Source: Dolomedes plantarius (Eukaryota > Arthropoda > Arachnida > Araneae > Dolomedidae). Taken from it: a stretch of DNA of 64,000 nucleotides. A model generated the notes under the pieces. The model did no database searches and was not told the DNA's origin. It saw only the letters and a program-made list of their open reading frames with translations. Both the position numbers and the translations under genes were made by a program. The stretch is taken from positions 72,028,898-72,092,897 of the forward strand of contig OU015497.1 of assembly GCA_907164885.2 (NCBI GenBank), written 5' to 3'. Shown piece by piece: positions 14,101 through 26,300 of the stretch; position 1 is the first letter of the stretch; the number at the start of each line of letters is the position of its first letter.

Positions 14101-16859
14101 TCTCCCCGAGTAAGAAAAGTTTACAAACATTCTGATAATAATTTTTGCCTCATAATTGTCTATTTTTAGTAGTTCGAAATGTTAAATAACAAGTAAATCC
14201 CCAATTACTGTTTTAAAAATGTCACATTCAGAAGCTTAACGTACGTAGTATGATAATAGATTTAAAATCACCTCAACTAAAAGGGGAAAAAGTCACGTTT
14301 CGCATCATTACAAAGCTAAAATTACTTCATACGTTTCACATCATTATTACGATAAAATTCTTCTTTCTTTAGCAGACCCAAGAAAAGTCCTCCACGGGAA
14401 AATCCAGTATCCACCTGGCTTAAAGATCTGAGGCTTTTAACAGAGAGTGAATGCCTGAATGCACTACAAGCAAAAGAGATCATCAAAGAGGACTGGATTG
14501 CCAATGCTCTGGCTATCGGAAATGCTCAAGGTATGTTCTGTTGAAAATGATATCTGAATAGCACATTTTCTTCCTTTCATAGCGATCTTCTCTATAACTA
14601 ACATCTATTCAAATTTTGTAATTTACCAAAAAGTATAAATTTTGGGAACGTAATTTTTAAAATAAGAAAGTTATTCTTTTTGCTTTGCATTTTTGAACTT
14701 TTTCATTTACCATCTCGATCAATGAAAAAGTTCAAACATTCTTGATCATGACTCTTGATTACATGCATATTAAGATTTCAGATGGGAAAAGTTAATGATA
14801 TGCAAAATCTGCTATGCACTTCTTTGAGACAGTGTTTGAAAGGATATGTAAAAGTTCAACCCCGAGACGAAAAAAATGGATGCAGATCCATTGGAAAACA
14901 CTTATTTAAATTTTTATGTGTCGTTACTTAACTCTGCGTCTTATTCTTTAGGTACTGCAATTTTTTCTACGACGAAATATTCCTTGATGACCTTAATACC
15001 CTGTAGGAAAGGAACCATTTTTATTACCATGTTTTTATTAATTCGCTTTCTTGTTTGTTTGTGTGAGTGTTTGTCCAGTACAAATCTTGCCATCGATTTT
15101 TAACTAACTTCCCGACAAGCTAGGCATTTGAAACTTTTAGAATAGCTCAGAATACGATGACAATGCATTATTTTAATACTTTTAGCCATCTTTAAGCAGA
15201 TTTGAAATCATTTTCAGTTAATTTTGTTTTGTAGACTGGTGCAGCCATCTATCAGCCAGGACGGGAACGAAAAGTTAAACACAAGTTAACTTCCAATTAA
15301 CTTCATTTTCTTTCAAGTTGATGGGATAATTCATCAAAAAAAAATTTTAAGTATTTATTAATACATAAAATTGTCAAGTTTATATGATTCAACAGAAAAT
15401 TTAAAAACATGGTATATAAAAAGTTCTTTTTATGTTGTAATTATTATTATGATAAATTTCAAAGCACAGATTTTACCGAAACATGTATTATTCATAATTT
15501 TGTTTACTCTTCAGGTATCTTTAAAAAAGCATTTAGGTATAAAGAAAACTTTTTTTCAGTTTGAAAACTAAGGAGTTTACCGCGAGTCTAATTTGTTTTT
15601 ACTTGTACAACTGAAAAGTACTAAGAGGGAATAGAGAACATATATATGAGAGACTCATTAATTGAACTTAACGTGCAACATTTGCACGTAAAGTCTGCTG
15701 GGAATGGAAATGCTCCACGTTTTCAACTTGAAGATCTAATATATAAAAATGAATGTTTGTATCTCTGTAATTGTATAGAAATCCACAGTTTAGGAGCAAC
15801 GATCGTGAAATTTTACATACAGGTGTCTTTAAAAACAGCCGAGGGTCTGAAGAACTTCAAAAATCGAAATTAATTACCGTTGATTTTTAATTAATAAAAA
15901 ACCAACAATTTGTAAGCTGTTACACTTTGTGGAATCACCGCTCTGAATATGGCGTCCATGTTAGGGTTAGCTGGCAAACAGCGAGCGAAAAGATAAAAAT
16001 AAATAAAATCAAAAAGTTTCAAGTTATATATTAAACCAGAATAATAAATGAAAATAATAATCTTTCAAGTCAGATTTTATACTCTAAAATAAATCGGATC
16101 CAACGGCATATTGACACTCTCACACGCGATGGAAAATTCGAATCAACCACGCTAAGTGTCACGATCTTTTTTAATCGCTACTGCAATCCTCCTAGCTTAT
16201 GTCTTTGTGTCTATTGAAGAGTTAAAGACTAAGCTTCTATCCTGCTAACTTATTTCTCACTTAAAACTCCTCTTACTCCATAAATGTATGTATATTCACC
16301 AACCCATAGCAACTTTCCAAAAAACTCATTGCGTATATTTTTTACTTTACTCAACAATGTTGTGCATAATCGTGGCGTAGTAGTTAAAGCGGTTCATTTG
16401 GTACCCCGTAAGTCTCGGGTTCGGGTATGGGATCGTGCAAATTTTGCTAAACCTGTATTTTCAGCTTTTTTATGAAGGCTTTTATTTTATTATTTTTTTA
16501 ATTATTATCTTTATTTTATTTTATTATTTTTTAAATTATTATTTTTATTTTATTTTATTATTTTTTAAATTTTTTTTTTCAGCTTTTTTATGATGAAAGA
16601 CCGAATATAGCTGAAATCTGAGGAGTTTATTATACATTTATATATTTTTAATTGGTTTTCATATTATTAATGTGTATAACATTTCGTATGCTTTTTTTTC
16701 TATGTTATTTATACTGTGTTTAGTTTTTTAATGGATTTTGGTAGGTTTATTATAAATAGATTGCGCCACTATTTTAAACTTTTAGTATTCCATAAACCAG
16801 GTGTTCCTAAACGAACGGTACATTCAAATTAAATACAATGTCAGTGTATGCAATTAATG

Positions 16860-16918
<59 letters not shown>

Positions 16919-18634
16919 AATACGACGATCAATGTATACGATTGATGTAAAAAAAACAAAAAAATATATTAATAAAAAAATCGTAAGGGATATTTTTATA
17001 GACAAAATAATGTAGAAGAAAGTATTCAAATTAAATCTCATAGGACATACTAAAGAATATAGTACAGTTAATGTAGTACAGTTTGAGGAACATATCTTTA
17101 ATATTTATAACATTATTTTAATATTTTTTTGAATAATGTCCAATCGTCTGCCGCATTAGCAAGAAAAAAATGTATTGTTTTGCCTATTTCGTTGTTATAT
17201 GAAGATAAATTTATTTAAAGTAACAGAAAAAGGAATCACGTGATCAGCGTTTAATAAATTAACCTTTTACATGCCAATGTTCCTTTTTTGGAACACCATG
17301 TTTAATATTTTTTTAAAAAATAAAGTGTGATATCTGTCAGTTTGAAAAAATTAACGTATATTATAGAAGGCATGACTGATTTTTTGACTTTTTTTTTTCA
17401 AATATGAATATTTTAGCGTAGAAAAATTTCTAAAAATCAGCTTTTTTCACAATTTTTACAGTACGTAAGAAAAAAAATTCTATAAAATTCCTAAAAATTC
17501 AAATCCACCCAAAAATTTCCCCATCGTACTTGCAAAGGACAAGTTTAACGAGTTAATAAAATAAATTAAAATAATAACAAGAAATATTTCCTCAAGACTG
17601 CGTAAAAATGCAATGTTCCAAAAAAGGAACATTGGCATGTAACGATATACAAAAGCAGTGATATCACACGTGATCAGTGATTCTGCCGTCAATCAGTGAT
17701 TCTGCCGTCTGATTACTTAGAAAATTCAGCCGAACTTACAAAGCTGTATGCCCTACAAAAAGGAGACTCTTTAGACGTCGACGCAAATGACATTCGGCAG
17801 TTTCTTGGATCTCTATTATCTTTTATTGACAATCCAGAGAAACGCAAAATATTTTTCGATAACTTTTTTTACATCGTACAGTCTGCTGACAGATTTATCT
17901 AACAAAGGCTTTAAGGCAATCGGCACAGTGCGAGATTCCAGAACGGGACAATGTTCTCTTAAAACAGCAAAAGAAATATCGAAATTTCAACGTGGAGAGT
18001 TTGATTACCGATGCGATGGAGAAGTTTATATGTGCTATTGGAACGATAGTTTTGTTGTAACTATTACATCAAATTTTATCACTCACGAACCATTAGAAAG
18101 AGCAAAAAGATATGTCCGAGCTAAAATAAAAGTTGATTTTCCTTAACCTTACATTATAAAATTATATAATAAAGGAATGAGTGGAGTACACCTGTTGGAC
18201 CGACTTCCTGGAAGTTATCGACCAAAGTTACGCAGCAAAATATGGTACTTTATTTCTTGATCATAGTGTGGCATGAAAAAGGTTAAATTCTAAAAATTAA
18301 TCTTTAAAAATTCACCAAAAATCATAAAATGGAGGTAAAGATTCGAAAAAGATTTCATATTGAAGGAATTTTTATGATCTTTTTCGTGATATAAATTTTA
18401 TAACCCTCAAATTATTATTATTTTAAATGCAAACTTAAAAAAAGTTACTAAAACAACTCAAAAATTTAATTTTAAAAAAATCTAAGAAGAATTTTTCAAA
18501 AATCTTTCTTAGTGCACTCCTACACTAAAAGAAGAATCGCCATGCAAATTTTCAGCCCTTTTATTTCCCGCGGTTTGGTCTGTACGTTGTATGTCAGTCA
18601 GTCAATCAGTCAGTCAGTCAGTTAGTTACGGAAC

Positions 18635-18708
<74 letters not shown>

Positions 18709-21700
18709 ATTACTATCTTTATATCGTAACGTTAACTTCATGCGCACGCATTATTTTCCTATGCTTTTTTTTATCTTTATAATAGCGTAATTTTCATATG
18801 ATTTTAAACAACAATAATTTTTAACTGGCATTCAATTCGATGTTAAAACTTTATATTTACACCCTATTTAAAAGAAGTGGGTGTTGAAACATTCTCTTTG
18901 AAAAATTTACACCCTAACTCCAAAGAAGTAGGGTGTAAATTGTAGGTAGAAAGTTGGTAAAATCAAAATTTTGTGCAATGTATTTAATTTCTCGATTAAA
19001 AGTAGTTTTTTTCTAAAAATGAATTTATTTCGCTTGAAAAGCTAAATATTTTATGCACGCGTTATATTATTATTACTATCTTTATATCATAAAGTTAACT
19101 TCATACGCCAGCATTATTTTCATATGCTTTTTTTATTATTATCTTTATAACAGCTTTATTTTCATATGCTTTTAAACAACTATCGTTTTTATTCATATCA
19201 TGTTGGTTTTTTATTAATTAAAAATTAAGGGTAATTAATTTCGATTCCGGAAGTTCTTATTATCTTTATTTTCATATGCTTTTTCATTTACGAATTATTC
19301 AAATGTTGGTTAAAAAACTTCATACATATGTAATTCATACATTTGGGTGAGTTTAATTATTGTAATTAATAAATTTATATTTCTGGAGAGGATGTTTCAG
19401 GTTTTAGTGGTACTATGATGAAAGGCTGAATCTACCAAAATTCTGAGGAGTTTATTATGGAGAGAAAAGGAATTTAATATGTAGAGGATGTTTATAGGAG
19501 TTTAATATGGAGAGGAGTTGAATGGTTTGCAACCCTCAATCAAACACTTCATTTTTTAAGAGGCAACGCTACAGTCATATCATGGTTCTATTGGAAATTT
19601 CAGCTTCTTTTTTTGCCCAAATGATAAAAGGCTAAATCTAGCTGAATTCTGAGGAGTTTATTATAATTTTATATATTTTTTATTGCGTTTTCATTTTATT
19701 CATGTGTATAAGATTTCACGTTTTTTCTATGTTATTTATAACGTGTTTAGTTTTAAATTAATTTTGGTTAGCAAACATTAGACAATTTGACATTTTTACT
19801 TTTCGGATTTTAGTGCTTCAATGATGAAAGGCTGAAATTCCTGAATTCTGAGATGTGTATAACATTTCACATATACTATTTCTATGTTATTTATACTGTG
19901 TTGATTTTGGTTAACAAATATTGTTAAAATCCCGGGCAATGTCGGGTACTTCAGCTAGTAAAAATATAAAAAATCGCCAACATCAATTAGATTGCCAAGC
20001 AATGCATGATAATTTACTTGTGTTTTTAGCCCTGGAGGTATTTTTTTCCGGCAGATTTAATTTATAAATGAAAGCAGTTAAAGCTCCTTCTTGTGGTAGG
20101 CAAAGTAAAGAATAGAAATATCAAGACATGCATAAAAGTCAAAACTTAATGGGTAGTACACTGCGTTTAAATGAAGCTGTATTTCTTCTTTCAAGTATTT
20201 TTATCTGCTTGGTAGAACCGAAAAGTTTATAACGAAATTTTTCGTTATAAACTTTTGCAAAAGTGAAAAAGTGAAAAAGTGAAAAAGTGACAAAAGGTTT
20301 TTACATGAATAAGACTGAGAAGCGTGAAAAGTGCACCATTATATATTTATCCTCAACCAGATCCGTGTATCAACATTGTAACGACCGAGTAACATGGACT
20401 CAAATCAATTGGTCTCAATGGATCCTCTTTTCTTTCAAAAGAGAGCAGTTTTTGCTTTAAATTCATCCAGATTTAAGTCTTTTATCTATAGTGAAATATT
20501 AAGGTTTCCTCTATTCCATGAATCTTCTGTTATGCAGATCAGAGCATTATTCAGCAATACTCCTCAGACTATGCTAGAAGTTATCATATTGAGTGCCATT
20601 CCTCACATTTTACCCATTTTCTCTCTGAACCAGCAGTGTAGGAAGTTAGCTTTACGTATTTTATTTGATAAGATTTGAAAGTGCTCACTTTTTTTATGCA
20701 GTGAATAGTTGTCGTGTTTTACCAAACGGTCCATAGCATTCTTTCCAAAGGTCGGGCCCCACAGTGACGACCGATTGCCAGGGCTGTGTATCTAACCACC
20801 ATCTTACGATCTACAGATCGTACCCTATCCAATTATGCAACTCTGTTGATGTGAGATTATCTCAGTGACTGCCTTTTAAAACATACTTTATGATAGTTTT
20901 TTTTCAATTTACACAAATTTTACCAAAGTTTATCATCTCAGCCTTTTTTAATGCAATCATAATTTTCATAAACATATGGTAGAAGACCTATATTTTGGAA
21001 ATGATTTACCTCAGTAAATTTTACAGCAACTTTACGTCGCATAACTGTTCTTTATGTTTTAAACCTCGTACGACTAACCAGTAATGACTTGTTGTGCGCG
21101 GATTCCGACTAAAGGTTGTACGTTAGTTGACATGGCAAATCTTCAGTCTTCATGTTAAGGTATCGGGAATTAAGGCTGCTGTGTACTAACCCTATTGGAT
21201 TCGCTCACCTCAATGTTAATCTATGATGAACATTTGTCGAAGGATTGCCGACATGGATTTAAAGATTTTCTTTTTTAAAAAATTGTACTCCGTAATAAAA
21301 AAAAAATTTACACCTTGGGAAATTTTTCGTTTAAAAAAATGCAAATAATATTTTTAAATTTAAATTATTTGGGGGGGAAATCTGGTATAGTGTGTTTTAA
21401 ATGATCCTAAATTCCTTTGGTGGACGAAATTTATAAAATGAATCCTATTCCAAGGTTCAGAAAAGTTCAGGCTGTCTGAAAATACCATTTTTATTGGATT
21501 ATCAGCATTTATGTAGCTGTGAATAGCAGACAAATTTTTTCCATAGGTAAACATTGAGGCGAGCGAATCCAGAAGGGTTAGTACACAGCAGCCTTAATCT
21601 GTCAGTCTTTTTCTAATCACAGCTTAGCAAATGCATTTTTTTTTATTCCACTAAGGATTTCAACTGATGTATCACTTGAATACAAAAATATTATACCTGT

Positions 21701-23274
21701 GTTAATTAGTTATTGATAATGTTCATTCCTTGATTTATTTCAGAAAAAGCAGAAAGAGTCTGGGAAATCGGAAGCGCCGTTGAAAAGCACGTCGAAGAAA
21801 TGCTGGATGCTTTGAAGAAGCCCAAACTGTCTTCCACTCCATTCTCTCTCAAGGTAGCTCAGTTCTGTTCTGCTGTCGTGGATCTGCTTAAAATGGGATC
21901 GTCGACCGAGCAAAAGATAGCCCAGGTAATTATTTTTCAAACTAAGTTTGATGCTCATAATAATTACAAAATTATCTTGCAAACAACTGTTTGCTAGGAG
22001 TGGGATTGTGATCTGGGGTTTCGCGTATCGAGGATGATATCCAGCCAACTGAACTATACAGACAATGTGAGGAATATTCATTTTTACCATGTTTTTATTA
22101 ACTCGCTTTCTTGTTTGCGTGTTTGTGTTTGTGTTTTTGTCCAGTACAAATCTTACAATCGATTTTTAATTAACTTCCCGACTATCTAGATATTTGAAAC
22201 TTTTAGAATAGCTCAGAAAACGATGACAATGCATTCTTTTAATACTTTTAGCCGAAAAAATCCGCAAGGTGGCGCTTCGATCGAATTCAATGCTTGCACT
22301 TTTGCGTAACGGCGTTTGACGATTTTGAAAACAGAATACATGTGAATTTAGTTTGTTTACAAAAATATTGTGCGAAAAATTAAAAATAATTATAAAAATT
22401 AAAGTTTATAAAGTCTGTGGATAGTGGAAAAGACTAAAACGTGATAAAAATTAAATAAAAGAAAGTGAAAAAGAATAATTAAGTGAAGGTTTTTTTCAAT
22501 TAAAAGAGAATTGTCAAGTTTACATGATTCAACAGAAAATTTAAAAAGTGGTATATAAAAAGTTCTTTTTATCTTGTAATTATTCGAACTTGATTCCTGA
22601 TATATTTCCCCTTTTTTAGGAAAGTAATAGGAAACGATGGCCTTCAATATTTTTTTCCATTCTTGCTTATTATATTGTTTTCGGCGATACTGACTTTTTG
22701 TTCACCCTTAATACTTATTTGTAACTTATGCTTTACAATGGATGGTGTATTCCCTTCCTCTCCAGCAATCCTATGCCATTGTGACTGTCGCAAATCAAAA
22801 CCGGGATTTGAACGCTTGTCTCTTATCCTTCAAACTGCCATTCTAACAACTTAACTATATCAGTGTTGTCAGGAACTCTATTTTTTTCAAATTCTGTTCT
22901 TCACGAACTGTTACTGAAGTAAGTAAAAATGCAAGAAGATATATTTTATGATATCCAGCCTAGTGAAAGCACGTGGGGCTTCGGATGGAGTGTGCTCAGT
23001 TCGGATACCGATGAGCGCTATTAAATGCATCCGTGTCTAGGCTGGATATGGATTCGTTAAATCCGCAGATTGGAAAGTCCTTCCATGTGGTCAGAGGGAT
23101 AGAGGAAAGTACGAGCTTTCCAGATGTCGCCCCTGGGGCTGATCGTTCTAAATTGATATGGCACCAGGGTGTAATGTTGATTTATCTGTATGGTGCTCTT
23201 AGGTAAGAAGCAGTTAACAATTTCCGCGGTGTCTTGCGAATGTCTCACGATAAGTGCCTCTGCATTAATTAATA

Positions 23275-23318
<44 letters not shown>

Positions 23319-26300
23319 TAGAAGCGGTTATGGGGAAAATTAATATACCGAGTATTTGGCTAGTTTTGGGTGTGATGTCATTTTAATAATACGGCGAAGA
23401 TCTCATTTGTAAATTATTTCCACTAATGTTTTAATTTTTATGTGAGTTTTCAGTATTGTAATATTCTATTTTAAAAAGGTCTTAGTCATGTAGTTACTCA
23501 CTACTTTACATCTTGTTGGGTAGTTTTAGGATTGGTTTTGTGTCATTTTAGGTTGAAGCTCGCATAAAAAAATCCTGTTCTGAACTTCTAGAAGCCGTCA
23601 ATAGGTAAGTGTATTTTTATTGTATTTTTATTATTCGTGAGATGTATAAGTTGTGAAATGTAATAAGTTACGTATGTGTATGAACTTCAATTTTCAGATT
23701 TGAGAAATGGTGTGTTTTGTTTGCAACATAGAGATGAATAGCAAATCTTTGTCTCTATATCTCGTTTGCAGTGTTCGATACTGTTTTGCTTGAGTCGTTT
23801 TACATGAAAACGGGAACATTTGAACGTTGCAATAGTTCCTGACTTAGCTTTCAGATTAAAACTACAAAATTAGCTTCCTTAAAAAGTCCTCGGACTCCAA
23901 TAAGCATAATTTTTTGTAAAGTTTCAGATTCAATAAAATCCTTGAAGTTTAAAAAATCTTAACTAAGGGGGAAAAACTGCTACTTCTCTCGATATGAAGA
24001 TTGCTAAATGAGATATTTCGGTAATATTTACATGCATTTCATAGAAGAATGGGACATAAATCCAAACTCATACTGTCATTTATTGGTTATTTTATTTAAA
24101 TATTTTAACAAAATATGCTTCTTTTGGTGACTATAATAAAATTTGTTTTTTTAGCGGTGAAGACATGGACGAATGGAAAAATAAAATGATTTCCGAGCTT
24201 CAGATCGTACAAGAATCCCTCAAAGTTATTGTAAAACAACTTCTGGGTAAAGAGTTACAGGTACATACTACTTCTTCTATATATATATATATATTTATAA
24301 AACAGTTCTGTGACTGACTGACTGACTCATTGATAGATAACGCACAGACCAAACCGCTGGACCTAAAAGACTGAAATTTTGCATGGAGATTCTTCTTATA
24401 GTGTAGGGGTGCACTAACAGAGAGTTTTGAAAAATTCATAGATTTTTTCAAATTAAATTTTTAACTGTTTTTCTAATTTTTTTTAATTTACATTTAAAAT
24501 AATAATCTGATGGTTATAAAATTTATATCACGAGAAAGATCATAAAAATCAATTTAAAATGAAATCTTTTTCAAATCTTTACCTCTGTTTTCTGATTTTT
24601 GGTGAATTTTTAAAGATTAATTTTTAGAATTTAATTTATTAAATGCTGATCACGAGATTTCTTTTCTTTTTGTGATACTTCAAATTAATTTTTGTGATAC
24701 TTCAATTTGCGTCACGTGCATAATAACGAAATAAATTGACGAAAAAATATTAAAATACAGTAAACGATAAAATTTAACCACTAGACTAATTGAGATGGAA
24801 GTTTTTTAAGAATTTAATTCAAATTAGTATGTTTTATGGATATTAAATAAAGCTGCAATTTCCCCTAAAAGTATGCGTCGCCATGACGATAAATAAGTTT
24901 CACTATCCAAACTTTAAAATACGCTAGCGTAGATGTAAGAGAAAATTGTTTCTCTCTCGGTCAGTTTTACGTAGCTTGCTCACGAGTAAGTTCGCAGACG
25001 AGCCTGGTAATATTAGTTCCGCCAACTGAAGAAACAAAAAAATATTATAAAGAAATCCTCTAAAAAGTAATTTCATTATTTTTTCATTGTAATTATCCTA
25101 AAATATACTCCGTAGTGAAGCACGGGTATTCAGCTAGTATAAAATGCTTCTAATGAACTAATTCTAATGAACTTTTACTAAAAATTAATATAATATTTTA
25201 TTACACATTAGTAATGAACGTTCCCATTTGTTGCTTCCATCTTTTTTTTGTTAAGTTTGCTGTACCTTTCATCATTTAGATTTGCATGCGTGGGCCTGTG
25301 CGCGTGTGTGTGTTGATTTATTAATTTATTGAATGATTTATTGGTTGGTTTATTGATTAATTGAGAAAAACTGCGCAAATCTACATTTATTTAAAGTTGA
25401 TAGAAGAGAATTTTTAACATCAGTGCTTTCATTCTTAAGCGCAAGACGTAATGTTTTCCTAAGAAAGAAGGAAACCTGACAGTCAAAAACTGAAAACTAA
25501 GACATGTAGAAAATCCAAGTTAAACTTTACCTTAATAATTAAAATTACTTCAATAATCTTAATATGATTTTCTCACACGGGGTAGATTTCAGTTTCAAAT
25601 TTATGTGAAAAGAAATAGCTATAAAAAAATTAGCTTAGCCCAAACCTGTACATATCCACCAAATTATAAAATATGATGTGAAATATGCTATATAAGTGTG
25701 AATAAATGTTCATATATACTCAGTATGTAATTTTATTTCTCAATAAAATCTGCGAGGTTTTGGTTTTAATACACCAAAAATAGCTAACATTTCGGATCAG
25801 ATTTTTTTACGTTTGTGAACTTTGTTAATTATTTTTATTATTAGTATAAGTGTAATGAGCTAACGAAAATTACATAATTCTTTTTACTAGAATGTAGTTT
25901 TAAAGTGATATAAAAAAGTTAAAAATTTATAGATAGAAGCATTTCTTTAGGAACTATAACTGAATTTTTTTTTTAAATATTGTAAAATTTATACAAAGTA
26001 ATAAGGCATAAGAATTTAGCAAGTCATATTTAACGTTCAAAAAATCTCAATGTTAACGGCACTTATTAATTTTTCTTGTAAAGGCAACTTAAAAAGAAAA
26101 AAAATTCAGGTAGTATTTTCTAACGAAACTACCACGTGTTATTAACGTAGAATTATTTATCGTTGCTTACCCCCCTTCCCTTTTTTTTTTGGGGGGGGGG
26201 GGGAGGGGCGCATTTTGGTACTTTTCTGTTTAACTGTTTACTGCTACTGGGTTTGGCGTGCTGCCAAAATTATAACTTGCAACTCAGGACGGACTCAGAA

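Larger units (their letters stand above)
12167..14372 (+). other. insc intron with SINE cluster
   Basis: From 12167 to about 13120 there is featureless AT-rich sequence. A compound SINE follows (13127-13875), then unremarkable intron to the next acceptor. Confidence 0.7.
16819..18704 (-). mobile_element. Helitron-1 copy, minus strand, 3' end missing
   Basis: On the - strand it begins with TATATATAAAACAGTTCCGT and a run of GACT repeats, as in the copies at 24.3, 41.9 and 45.5 kb. It then carries the family's internal AT-rich segments down to about 16819, where homology stops before the 3' hairpin. A piggyBac element is inserted at 17263-18282, and (AT)n expansions occur at 16863-16915 and 18641-18703. 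Confidence 0.7.

Noticed and set aside
20394..20678. 94-codon frame starting [20 protein letters not shown]
   Set aside because: No recognisable domain, no splice context matching insc phases, and intronic position; probably chance.
22787..22865. Functional tRNA gene
   Set aside because: A- and B-box-like motifs exist here and in other SINE heads, but no cloverleaf with paired acceptor stem can be drawn.
24300..24335. CRISPR-like short repeats (GACT units)
   Set aside because: Simple GACTGACT repeat at the 5' part of Helitron-1; no spacers.
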